Part shown: piece by piece, positions 10,179 through 21,374 of the stretch
How positions within the stretch are numbered: position 1 is the first letter of the stretch
Layout: every line of letters starts with the position of its first letter
Assembly: GCF_963966145.1 (NCBI RefSeq)
Contig: NC_091047.1
Span: 12,896,001 to 12,960,000 of the forward strand
DNA: 64,000 nt
Source of the DNA: Tenebrio molitor
Lineage: Eukaryota; Arthropoda; Insecta; Coleoptera; Tenebrionidae
Direction of reading: 5' to 3'
Position numbers and translations under genes: made by a program
Notes under the pieces: model-generated
Told to the model about the DNA's origin: nothing
What the model saw: only the letters and a program-made list of their open reading frames with translations
Databases searched by the model: none

Positions 10179-12696
10179 TATGTTCATTCTCCGTTATTGA
10201 AAACACCATTACGAAAGTAAGATTCAATAATGAATATTTTGTTCTGAAGTAAAAATAATTTTTCATTAAAATCTCTAATAATAATTCAATATTTTATGAA
10301 GTATCAGTAAGGTTTTTTTTTTCATTTGATAATGTTAATTTCTTAAATTATTTATATGTATTTTGAAAGCAATCTATAAAAAAAGATTTCCTACACCTTT
10401 TTAAAACAGTAAGATCAACACCAGCGTTTACAAAACAAAACAGCAGCTGTATGAAGAGTTTTCAAAATCTTTCAAACCAAGAAATTCTGCAATTGACTCT
10501 TTGGAAGATGTATTTACAATTACGGTAACCAACAAACAGCGTATATTTTACACCAAATTTTTTGTATTACAATTCAATGTATGTACCTCCTAAACCCCTT
10601 CACCTCATTAATGATACTAAACGCTCTTTTCTGAATGTCTGCTGAATGGTACTATGCCACTCCTCTGAACGACAACCGCCAGCTACGTCGATTACAGAAG
10701 ACAGCGTTCATTAAAAGCTCCTTCATAATATGGTTTGTTTCGTCGACGAGTGTTTTTGGTTGAATTAGTTGATAAGAACTTGGTGCAATAAAAAACTTTG
10801 AATCACCACATCTAGCATTTTTGCTAACATACTAGTACATCTTCATTCACTTTCTTCATTTATTTATTTTTTTCAAAACAGCTCCTACTCTTTGCTATAT
10901 CTGTCATCAAAATTTTTCAAAATTAATTTTCCAATAGATTTTGGCAAAATTTCATTAGAAAAATGTTAATAACAAAATGAACAAGAACCGTTCAAACCGC
11001 AATATAATTTAGTTAACCCAACATTTTTGAATAATTTGTATTAACTTTTCTTTAAATTAATAGAAATGAATATTAGTTTGTAGTGTTTTTATTCTTTAAC
11101 ACGCTTTAAAAATGCCGCCTCTTTATTTATACCGCCTGAGGCAACAGTTTGATCTGCTCACTTCTGACGCTGACGTAGCAATTTTCCAATACAAAAACAT
11201 TGGAGGTAAACTTAACAACAATGACAGCTACGAGTACAAGGTTTCATAAGCTGCAACATACGGTCAATAGAGTTTGTGACAAAGCACTCTTGACCATATT
11301 ATTATTTAGATACCTGTTACATGTGTAGTCGATTTTAACATAAACTGGCAGTGGAGTTGGCTATGGTTATCAATACGTATTACTTAACTTACATAACATA
11401 AAATTAAACTTACGTTATGCGAATAAAAATTCAACTGAGTCTTAAAGAGATATACGTTCAAAACGCACAGACTACTCCAAACGGATAAGTTTCTGAACGC
11501 AGGTTGTATACGGATAACGTCAAGTCAAAAAATGTAAATAAAAATAACAAGTCAATCAGTTTTTAATGGGGTTAAATAAGATTTACCAAAAAGAGACAAT
11601 AAATAGGGTAACAAATAATTCTACTAAATTTATAATTTTGACTTTGTGGTAAACAATATTGCGTACATACAACATTGCTCTAAATTATTTTAAAAATTAA
11701 TATTTAATAGTCAATCAATTATTCAGTTGATTTAAATAACCATTAACTGGGAATAAAATAAAGTGACGGATAAACGGAAGTTTTATTGTGGTCGTAAATT
11801 TATTCGCAGAATTTTTACTACATTTTAGTTTTAACACTTTGAAACAAGTCGAAGCGTTAATGCAAAACTGCATAGAAAGTACAAAAAGAAGAATGTGAAT
11901 TTGAAAAATGTGTTGACACAAGTGTATGGTATTTCACCGCCGACGCGTGAAAACGTAATTAGCAATAATGTGCTTTGTGGTAAGCGTTTCTGCCACATAG
12001 AAAAGAACAAACAAAAACAAAACCATACTTTAGTATGAGAAAGAACGTGCTGCATGTAGGTGTTTTATTTATTTAACTCTTATCATCGTCATCGTAGATC
12101 TGTGAGCTGTTGGACAAAATGTTGACGCAAATCCGGCGCATCCACGATTATTATAAGCTTTGCTAATTACTAATTAGTAATATCTAACGGTCTTATCCAG
12201 AGCTGTACATAGTTTCTAAATTACAGTTTATACCATATCGTTCAACTATCACCGTTTTCGATTCATTTTAGGAAATCTTTGCAATAATGACCCTATTTAG
12301 CTTAAGACTTAACTAATTGCGAAATCTTGCCGGCTAACCGTCATCAGTTTCGTACTATCTTAATACCAATAATCTAGACTGCTTTATTTAACACAACTAT
12401 TCAACATTAACTTGTGACTTTTCTACACATCGACAACCAATCAGTAATTATTATTAAAAGGTTGATGAAAATTCTAAAAATCTAGATCATAATGGTTGAT
12501 ATACAGTAGGAAAGTAAATATGTACCCAACTTTTAATTTTTAAACTAGCAAAACAGAGATATCTGACAAAAACTGAATCAAATGGTATCGACTTTACTGT
12601 TCCTTAACGTAAAACTAAAGCATAAATTTGCAAAGATGGTGCTGTCACTTCGAATTTTCAAATAGCAAGAGAGACCATGTGAAACATCATTTAAAA
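10179..12696. other. Intergenic DNA without recognisable features
   Basis: Several short frames on the minus strand near 11715-12055 are AT-rich, low-complexity and overlapping. None has recognisable similarity. No inverted terminal repeats were identified. Confidence 0.5.
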
Positions 12697-13040
12697 GGTT
12701 TTTTATGGAACCGTACGCGAAACGAGCACTTCGCGTACCTAAAACAGTCCGCGAAATCCAATTTCGCCGCCGTTGCTCTTAACGACGATTATTAATTTTA
12801 ACAGTTGATACAAATCAGAGTTTCCATGTAAGACTGGCGTTTAAACTTTTCCGCAAAATTTATAATACGTATTTTTTAAGTCTGAAGGAGTACCCACACG
12901 AACCTGAAACATCGCTTTCACTACAATTGCACAAAAAAATGTTGTGTACACCTTGACCGCGAAATCTTTTAACAAACTGGAAATTGTGCTGCCAGTTTTT
13001 CTCTCGGTAAGAGAATGATTTCGCGGCCTTTATATACAAA
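12697..13040. repeat. Dispersed hairpin repeat, copy 1
   Basis: This segment is related in inverse orientation to 18310-18615. Both contain ACGCCAGTCTTACAT, GAAACTCTGATT and a GCGAAGTGCTCG block next to GGTTCCA(C/T)AAAAAA. One end is a short hairpin (GTACGCGAA/TTCGCGTAC) and the other ends in GATTTCGCGGCCTTTAT. No protein is convincingly encoded. Confidence 0.6.
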
Positions 13041-14200
13041 TAACTATTCCAGTTTTCTATCCAAGAGTGATTTGATTTTTCAATTTCAACAGTTCGTTCT
13101 ACAGTTATGATCACGTGAATGTGGTTTCATAAGTATGCTGCATAAATGTTTCATCCTTTTATTTAAAGCAATTTTCAAACAAAAATGTCATTCAGGAACA
13201 TGTTTGAGATGGATACAATGGAGCTTTCCTGCACTATTTTAGGACTGCACGAGATTGCCTGGATCAAATCGGAATTGGTGGACGTGGTTCAATCTAATGG
13301 CCACCGCGTTCATCCGATTTAACTCCTTAACCCGTAACGGAAAAAAAAACAAAAATTTAAGACATTTCTACTCGATTGGCATTGCACCAAAAATCAAAAA
13401 TTCGTAAACAAATATGTAAACAGGAAAAAAGAGTAGGTACCAAGATTAATATAAATTTATCACAACTATATTTTAAGACTGGATTACATGATTCTTTAGT
13501 GAGTTATATCATCAGCGGTTAACATTTACTTCCACACAAAAATTCCACTGTCTGAATCTATAAAAATTATTTTCTGCTTAATTTTTAGGACAGTTCATAG
13601 CATTTTTCTTGGGGCTCTAGAGCTAGAACAACAATGAACACTTAACAAGTCTCAAAATTAAGAAAATTTTAAAAAATAGGAAAAAAACCTTAACTTACGT
13701 ATTTTTGGAGAATCCCCTTGCTTCCTTCAAATTAAAAAAAAAAGGAACAGTACGTGACCCGGTCATTAACGTAATCTGCCAAACCTACTTGAAACAAATT
13801 AACACTTTTGGTCACTTTTGATTGTTGCTTAGCGCTTAAGTGTGCTAAAATTTCAGTACTTATTAACAAATTTCTTTTTTTGTTCGACACTGTCAGAATT
13901 TGAGAATTTTCTCCTAAAGTCTGTCTCAATTCTAAATTTCCACCAACACTGCATTCTACGTTGGAAATACAACCGGCAACAGTGTTTGGTGAAAAATGTG
14001 TCAGATTGTATTTGTTAGGTTATCTGTCAGTTTCCGTTTTTACAACTCAAAATTTTAGAATACAGGAAAAGAACGAAAACCTTTTTTAAAATGCAGCAAA
14101 TAAGTAGGTAGAAAATCAAATTCTAAAAGCAAAATAAATTTATGAACTAATTTTAATGTTTTCGAACCATGTTTATAAAATAATTATATTGCCAACTTTG
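13041..14200. other. Intergenic; left flank of the hAT insertion
   Basis: At 13923-13943 the sequence GTCTCAATTCTAAATTTCC reappears inverted at about 16312-16330, outside the hAT element. The hAT therefore probably jumped into an older inverted-repeat element. No coding sequence is supported. Confidence 0.4.
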
Positions 14201-14208
14201 GTTATAAG

Positions 14209-16251
14209 TAGAGGTTGGAAAATATGCACTAAAAAATGGCCAAAATATGCATGCAAGTATGCACTAAAAAGAGAGAAAATATGTATTTATATATGCATTT
14301 ATGCATTGAAATATGCCGTTAATTGGTCTTTTTCGCTGATCACACACGATAAAAATCAAAACAGTTTCTTGTTATTTATATATTTACATATGTTTATTTA
14401 CAAACTTAAACGTAATTATTAATTAGTAATTAATATACACAATATAAACTAACAACAGTTTTATTACTTTAATGTTATAATAATTTAATAATTAATACAT
14501 ACATTTAATTTTAATTTATAAACATTAGTCACTATTCCTATTGAAACAATAAATTACTAAATATTTCTCTATATTATCAACTGTTAGAGATTGTCTGCGG
14601 TCACTTAAAATATATTTGTAAGTCGAAAATACTCTTTCAACATCACAAGATGTTATAGGAGCGAATTTAAATTTGCTGATGAAATGTGGTTCCAAATCTA
14701 ACTCAGTTGAAAAGTTACCATTTATAACCTCACTAATTTCGTTTAATTTTTGAAAACCCACATTTTTTTCTATAATGGAACAAAACTTATTTTTTACATT
14801 AACTGACCCCTCTAATTTAGAAATTTTTTCTTTTGTTCCATTTACAATAGAAATAGATTTATGCAATGAATCGCCTTTAGTTTCTAAATTTGTTATTGCA
14901 TCTGCAATACAAACAAAATTACTTTGAATCTATGCTAATTGATTTTTTAATAATGGATCACGAAAAAGATTTACACATTTTTTAATAGCTATTGAACTGT
15001 CGCAACTAAAATCGGATATTACCTCTTTTATTCCATTATAATTTGTCGAAATAAAATCTACAGCTTTTAGCCAGGTACCCCACCTAGTTAGCACAGGCTC
15101 TGGGGGCAGCGGAATTCCTGGTAACTTTTCTCTGTAAACTTGAACACGCAGGGGGGCTTTAATAAATACTTTTTTAATGTTTGTTACTAAACTATTTACA
15201 AGAGGAAATTCTAATCTAATAGTTTCGGCAACCCTATTTAAACCATGAGCCGCCATTACAGATATATAATTTGAATCAACAAATTTCTTACGTAATGTTG
15301 AAGAATAAGAATTTTAGAATCTGGACAATAAGTCTTAAAAAATTGTTGAAACAACGGGTGGTCAATTTTGTGCAGAGGAATATTTAAACTCACGAACAGG
15401 TTAGTCAGATCCTTAGAGAAATTCTCCTGAGGGGAATTTTTCACTGCTTGATTATTTGTAAACAACTGTTGAACCAATGTGTTGGGGGTTTGCTTCTTTT
15501 CCTTATGAATTTTAGTTCCCAAATGTTGATCCACTTGAAACTTTTTATCGCAAGTAATCTGTGAAAAACATAAAAAATTACAATTTTTTTTTGGATAAAA
15601 AGGAACTACAAATATTAAAGAATATTTGTATTGTTGTTGAATAAAATTATATTATGTATAAAATAATGGTAAACTTACCCTTTTTTCACAGACGGTGCAA
15701 AAAATATGACACGAGTCAATTATTTTCAAGTAATTTCTGTCGGCGATCCATCTCTTTAGTAGGGTGTTTTTGTCTGTTACTTGCTTCGGCATTTTAGCAC
15801 TCTTGGTAAACTAACGCGTTTGAATGAACGGTAAGAACTGAAGAAAATTTCGTAGTATGAGAATTATTTATCTGATAGTTATTCCACCTTTCCAGAAAAT
15901 GGCAAAACAGTTAGGTGAAAGGCACTTAAAACCCTCATTTTTCGAAATAATTAACCGCATGGGGTAAATTCGAGTGCGAGACAATTCGACCCTTGTTCGA
16001 AGAAACTCTTCTCTTGGAAAAACTACCTCTGTCGTTCTGGGAAGCAATTTACCTAAGTTTACCTGTAAAGATTTAGACGTTCTTCTACCTGCATAAATAC
16101 GAAATGGAAACATCCCTTTGGTAAATTTCGGAAAAAAGAGACAAAAACGCCTTGAATATGCAGCAATTTATATTACATATGCATTTATAAAAAACAGAGA
16201 AAATATGCATCTATGCACTTAATATGCATTTTGCATCTTTTCCAACCTCTA
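14209..16251 (-). mobile_element. hAT transposon, 2.04 kb
   Basis: The terminal inverted repeat TAGAGGTTGGAAAA is present at both ends. The element is bounded by an exact 8-bp target duplication, GTTATAAG, at 14201-14208 and 16252-16259, which is the hallmark of hAT elements. Both subterminal regions carry many TATGCA/ATGCAT motifs, as expected for transposase-binding sites. It encodes one broken transposase on the minus strand. An unexplained 81-codon frame at 15868-16113 lies between the gene start and the right end. Confidence 0.92.
14525..15792 (-). pseudogene. hAT transposase, CGGBP1-like BED-finger type, disabled
   Basis: Exon 1 (15792-15679, 38 codons) starts MPKQVTDKNTLLKRW and carries a CxxC (CTVC) as in BED/CGGBP1-type fingers. 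It ends AAAAGG|GTAAGT. Exon 2 begins at 15558 after CACAG with ITCDKKFQVDQHLGTKIHK, supplying the histidines. A one-base shift near 15300 moves the frame to RKKFVDSNYISVMAAHGLNR, and LTRWGTWLKAV follows. An in-frame TAG stands at 14932-14930. The carboxy end has the hAT dimerisation motif SCDVERVFSTYKYILSDRR. The segment that normally holds the first catalytic residues is absent, so this copy is non-autonomous. Confidence 0.85.
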
Positions 16252-16344
16252 GTTATAAGAATCCCCAATTTAGAAATATTTTTATTTTGCCAACATAATT
16301 CAACAGGTAGTGGAAATTTAGAATTGAGACAAACTATATGTGAA

Positions 16345-16635
16345 CGGATTTTGATAAATGTCACAACTTGTCAAAACGAAACGTCAAGCTAATTTTAAAG
16401 GTTTTAAGCGATTTGGAGCCTTTAAGGAGCTCGTCGAACAAAAAAACGTTGAATTGAACTCGTTCGTGTGTAAATTGGGCCTTTTTTGGCACTCGTGGGT
16501 CTTTAAAACGCTCGTTTAATACATTGCAACAAAAAGCCGGACATCGAAGCGGTAAATGTCCGGGTTTTTCTCCTGATGAATTGCGGGTTGCATTTTCTAT
16601 TCCGTCGGGCTCATTATTCCTCGTAAATCACCTTG
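16345..16635 (+). mobile_element. Chimeric repeat: retrotransposon leader joined to half a MITE
   Basis: 16345-16512 closely matches the complement of the last 200 bases of the window (63820-64000), the leader of the non-LTR retrotransposon. From 16518 the sequence is nearly identical to the right two-thirds of the MITE at 31172-31342. It includes the inner hairpin around CCGGACAT/ATGTCCGG and ends CACCTTG next to TA. The two parts join within about 6 bp. Confidence 0.65.
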
Positions 16636-16863
16636 TATATACAATTTATAGTAAAATGAATAACCAAACGAAAACAAGTTGCATTTCATAATAATTTTCG
16701 CAAGTGTTGTAGAAAAATAATCTTACAAAGTCTGTATCCGCGAGGAACCAGCCCTCCTCCATAAATAAAAAATGTGCTACGTAAAAATTATCAGAGACAA
16801 CATCACAAGCTTTAATGGTCCTCTATCTAGACTGTAAGTAGATAATTTTTTTGAGTGAATCAT

Positions 16864-17079
16864 TTATGGGCAAATGCCCTCCTTAGGCACATATATGTTC
16901 ATCCCGCCGCAATGTATTAGAATTAAATCCCGCAGAATGACTATCCCGTTCCCTGGAGGGATGTTGACGCTGCCTGTGTCCGTTTTACTTTCCGAAACGA
17001 AGTGGAGATTGGGGTTCCATTCCCTCACAAACCAGCCGCTCTCCGGACAGGTAATCAATGCCACAATTATTAGATGCAT
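16864..17079 (-). other. GC-rich open frame, possible small gene or exon
   Basis: The minus strand has a real ATG (17079) followed by MHLIIVALITCPESGW and 71 codons to a TAA. It is cysteine- and glycine-containing and ends HCGGMNIYVPKEGICP. Base composition is clearly richer in GC than the surroundings. The hydrophobic start is short for a signal peptide, so this could instead be the last exon of a gene. A 90-codon plus-strand frame overlaps it (16874-17146). No family was recognised. Confidence 0.3.
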
Positions 17080-17146
17080 ACGTCAGATTCGGTTTGTCAG
17101 GTTTAATAAAACCGTCCGTCCTTTGTCGTGGCCATCAGATAAATAG

Positions 17147-18309
17147 TACGAAATCTGCGAATTCGCTTGTTTGAAATGCATCACTATACCCAGGGGAAAT
17201 TTATTATGGGTCTGTGGAAATGGGAAACATTCGGCACAAATAATGGTAAGCTACCGGTTTCATAAATCACGCCAAATATTAAAAAATAATCACTTTTCGA
17301 TAGCAACGCGATAAATTCTGTTTACTAGATATCTTTTTGAAATTTCAAATGTGCCAGACTGTTCGAAAGCGGTAATCGTAATACCCCGAATCCCGAGCTT
17401 TGTTTTGCGTTGGGATTTTTTTTTTTTTGTTAGGTTAAGTAACAAGACGATTTTTTTCTGTGATTTATTGTTTAAGAGCAACGCGCTGTTGCCCTTTGGT
17501 TTCTGGTCCTAAATCAAAGCAAATCAGAATATTAAAAAACTTTTACGAATAAACATGTCGAAGTTTCAGGAATGAAACATTCGGTGAAATATGTGCCAAG
17601 TTTTAGAATTATTGTGACTCACAGAATAATTGCGAACGCTTACACGTTCTCTTCTTTATAGCGTCAAATGAGAAGTAGTTATCTGGTTTAGTTTATAGAC
17701 AATAAACTCCGTATCTTATAAATATAATGATAAAATGTTTGTAAGTACGCCGTGTAAAGTTGCCATAAATCAGATTGGATTCGACACGCAATTAAGGACG
17801 ATAACGTTCCACAAGCAGCTTCAGCCTCAGAGCATAGGGGCGTTCCGCACATTAGAAGGAAGATAATACACGTTATATCTTGTCCAAGAACATTTATATG
17901 TCGCTGGAGAATCATACACTTCTTTCGGAGGATTTACGTCCGTATAGAATTTAGATTGTTATTGAGAAAGATGTAACATTATTCCGCCGACAAATAGTCT
18001 TTTATATAAAAAAAAAAGGGGAGAAACGTCCATAACATTTATGTCATGAATTTCTGTCGATCCATCCAAGATTCAACAATTCTCTAATACAGATGGCTGA
18101 TAAATAAACTGGAATATCAATCTGCAATGACGCAAACTTCAATTGTCTGTATAAAATAATATTTTGACAACATTTCTTCCTGCTTTCGAAATCAATTGCT
18201 TTTTTAAATTGAACATAGGGACTAAGTATGCTCAAAGTTAAAAAATGTCCCGGTATAATATTTATACAACATGTATTTTTATTTCTAAACTAATACACTA
18301 ATAGTTACT
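17147..18309. other. Intergenic with one ambiguous minus-strand frame
   Basis: The 75-codon minus-strand frame at 17688-17915 starts at ATG and contains a hydrophobic, cysteine-rich run (ITCIIFLLMCGTPLCSEAEA). It could be an exon, but neither a clear acceptor nor a family was found. The remaining sequence is AT-rich and featureless. Confidence 0.25.
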
Positions 18310-18615
18310 TGTACATAAAGGCCGCGAAATCATTCTTTAACGTACCGAGAGAAAAATTGTCACGGAGGCCGCTTGCGGCCGAAACAGGACAATCACGAGG
18401 ATGTTAAATGATTTCGTGGGTACTCCTCCAGAGTTAAAAAGTTTGTATTATAAATTCTGCGGTTTCTAATGTCATACCCGAAAAATCTAAACGCCAGTCT
18501 TACATAGAAACTCTGATTGGTATCAAGTATCTATTAAAATGACGTTTACTCTAACGGCCGTTGTTAAACGTTTTAGGTAAGCGAAGTGCTCGATTCGCAC
18601 ACGGTTCCACAAAAA
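18310..18615. repeat. Dispersed hairpin repeat, copy 2, with long stem-loop
   Basis: Inverse of the repeat at 12697-13040. Its left 100 bases (18320-18420) fold on themselves. The arms are GCCGCGAAATCATT and AATGATTTCGTGGG, and the GC-rich tip is GGCCGCTTGCGGCC. The design (long imperfect arms, GC-rich tip) resembles the stem-loops at 27412, 35336, 42625 and 48688. Confidence 0.6.
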
Positions 18616-19851
18616 ATATATTTTCCAATTTAGACTTTGTTAAGAAAAACATTAATAAAGGTAGCATGTTTTGAGTATATTTTTATTTTATTTAATGCTC
18701 CGCTTTTTCTGTTGGAATTATTTCTTTAATAAATTTTTTAAGCTTGAAAACAATGTGCAATGCAAATATTCAACAGAGAGAACAAACTATTCGGAACAAA
18801 CAATGCAATTTTATTTAATTTTAATAGCCCTAATGTTTTATTCAGTTGCGTGGAACTAAAAGTAATTAGCAAATTTAGGCAGGATACCACTGCGGCATGA
18901 GAAAACAAATTCAGTAAAGTGTAATTGCAAATAAAATTTGCATCAAAATGCTGCAAGCTATAACGGGAAATTATTTTCACTTTACTAAAGCCAAACATCA
19001 ATATCATGCACAGAAAGCTCGGCTATTTAACTGAGATAAGCATGATAGTGCGTGACTGGATATCAAGAATCCAGCTCAGAGATACGTTTGAATCCGAGGA
19101 TTAGTAGTTTACATACAGATATGACAGGAACTGGATCACGAGCTACATAAATATAATTCTTCTAGGGAGAAGACTTAAAACGAACTAGAGACACATGTAG
19201 TAGGTAATATTGGCGAGGGGTTCACACTGGCCTTATCAGATTACGTGGGTAGCGGGGCAGTCACAAGGAAAATTAAGTTGGTATCTTTTAAATCCCTCCC
19301 TTCACGCTGCGGCGAGCTAGACTCCCTTTAGCTTATATGGTATTTGCTTAAAGGCAAGATAGAGGTTGGCCGTAACTTATTTATCTTCAAATCCACGTCT
19401 GTACGGCATTAACCAAAGTTCTTATAAACGCAAACTTAACATAAAATGTAACTTAACAGTACTTACCTATTACCTAAGAAACACTCGTACCATACAATTG
19501 ACTAATCAAATACCAAGAAATAGAACTAGCAATCAACAATCACCACGTGTTTGAAAAATCCCGTAAATTAATAAAAAACGCTAGAATAAAATGCGAATCG
19601 ACTTAATTTTTTCAATTCAATTTAATAGAAAAAGATGTTTTAGTGAGACGAAAATCTTCATCATGTCATAACAAAACTCAAGTATAGTGATCCCAGAAGT
19701 CTAACGTTTTATGATAGGCAATAACGAGGGGATTAATATTTGCCATCTCCTAGTGAGAAGAGGAACATTTCATCCAAGAGAGACTACCTGCTATCGTCTG
19801 CCCTCTTTCTAAACCCAGAGTCCCCAGGCCAAAGCCCGACCCTTAAAGCTC
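18616..19851. other. Intergenic DNA without recognisable features
   Basis: Short frames on both strands near 18671-19007 are low-complexity. No repeats or splice-supported exons were recognised. Confidence 0.5.
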
Positions 19852-20298
19852 TATACCCATACATTAAACAAAATTGAAGAGATTAAGGAGTTAATATATA
19901 ACTTTTAAAAATCAAGTGACCAAAGTAAAAAAGAAAAAAATGTATTCTAAATGTTCGAAATGACTAATGCCCGGTTTCTGAAACGACCCAATAACTAAAA
20001 GTCCAGTTAAATCAAACATTGCTACAGAAACGCTAGAAAGTAACCAATCACATTACATGATTTTTGTACAGGGTCATTATAAATGATTATCCCATTGCAG
20101 TTGGAGTTGAAAACCCACACAAATTTTGGATGTGCCTCCAGCCTCGCAACGTTAGACAAACTAGTAGACAGATTTCCACTATCGTCAGTAGCGCTACCTA
20201 TCGGCGATACTAGTCTCACTCATGTTATGAGGCTTGCGGCACATTCAACTACGTCACCAACGCCTATTGCGATGGGACAATCATTTATGATGACCCTG
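19852..20298 (+). repeat. Dispersed repeat, copy 1, containing a MITE
   Basis: The whole stretch is about 95% identical by eye to 31359-31807. It comprises a 5-prime unique part (from ACCCATACATTAAACAAAAT), the start of a GCCCGGTTTCTGAAACGACC element at 19979, and a nested MITE at 20069-20298. That MITE has ends CAGGGTCATTATAAATGATT and TA on both sides. The match stops exactly at the MITE end. Here the right part of the outer element has been lost. Confidence 0.7.
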
Positions 20299-20371
20299 TA
20301 CTTTGTTTTACATAAATATCTTATTAGATTTAGAAAGCTTAAGTCCAATTACGATTACATGGATGATTGTA

Positions 20372-21374
20372 CAGGATGGACCATCGCATAGCATTTTCTC
20401 AATAAACCATATTTCTAATCATCCTAGAAATTTGAATTTTGCGGTCAGTGATCTACACTGAAAGTACTACGTTTTTTTTTATTTTTTCAAACAGACGCTC
20501 CAAATTATTATTATTATTAAATTTTTTTTATCGACTCCCTGGTTTGAAAATACCACCGAGAACTAATTTCTGATATTAAAAATTATGAAGGAAGCATTGA
20601 TTTCAAATTAATTGACGTAATAATTTTTGGTACCAAAAATGTGAGTAATTTATGACGACGACCCTCGATGGGTCATATTCCTGATTGACAATGGTCACTT
20701 ACCGCAAACAACCAGCTGTAAATCATAACTGGCGGTGCGGTCCTGGATTTGTAAGCTATTGAAGACCCTTGTAAATCAAACTTTACCACCGTTTGATGAT
20801 TTCCATCATTTTAAAATACTACCATAAATATGCTACTACTTTGCTCGTAGATGTTAAATGTCAATTTATTCAGTTATTATTCTGATTTAAATGCCAAATT
20901 TTGTATAATCATAATCGACATTGCCCTGTGGATGAGATTGTAAGAAAAAAGTCCGGATTGCTTTATTACTTTGAAAATAAAATGCTATCAAAATAAACTT
21001 TCACATCAATTTTGTTTTCTAAAAAATAATTATGCCATGTTATACCGGGTGATCAAAAAGGACTGTTTAAGTTGGCAGTACAATTAAGAAAATTTTTTAA
21101 TTCGGTTATTTATAACACTATAACTGGATATGTTTTGTTGGTTTATTTTACAAATATCTGATATAGGTATAGCATTAACAACGACAAGCCACCAACAACT
21201 GGAAGTTACTCCTGTTATACGATTTAAAATACGATCCAGTGTTACCAACTTAAACAGTCCTTCTTGATCACCCCGTAGTATCAAAATTGAAGATCATTTC
21301 CTCCAATTTTCATCTTTTTTTTGAAAATTTTAAATAGGTTAAATTTAAAAAATGCCATACGATGGTCCACCCTG
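20372..21374. mobile_element. TA-flanked element carrying a nested MITE
   Basis: The ends are inverted repeats, CAGGATGGACCATCGCATAG on the left and CAGGGTGGACCATCGTATGG from the right, flanked by TA. Inside, 21045-21275 is a second MITE with its own ends. No transposase is encoded. Confidence 0.7.
21045..21275. mobile_element. MITE, TIR CCGGGTGATCAAAAAGGACT
   Basis: Inverted ends of about 33 bp (CCGGGTGATCAAAAAGGACT followed by GTTTAAGTTGG) are flanked by TA. It is nested in the element at 20372-21374. Confidence 0.8.

Noticed and set aside
11715..12055. Overlapping minus-strand frames with Phe/Leu-rich peptides
   Set aside because: Low-complexity AT-rich DNA; no splice support or similarity.
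20083..20391. 102-codon plus-strand frame with ATTCAACTACGTC-type sequence
   Set aside because: It lies in the nested MITE and its flank; the copy at 31610-31825 shows the same frame without coding conservation.
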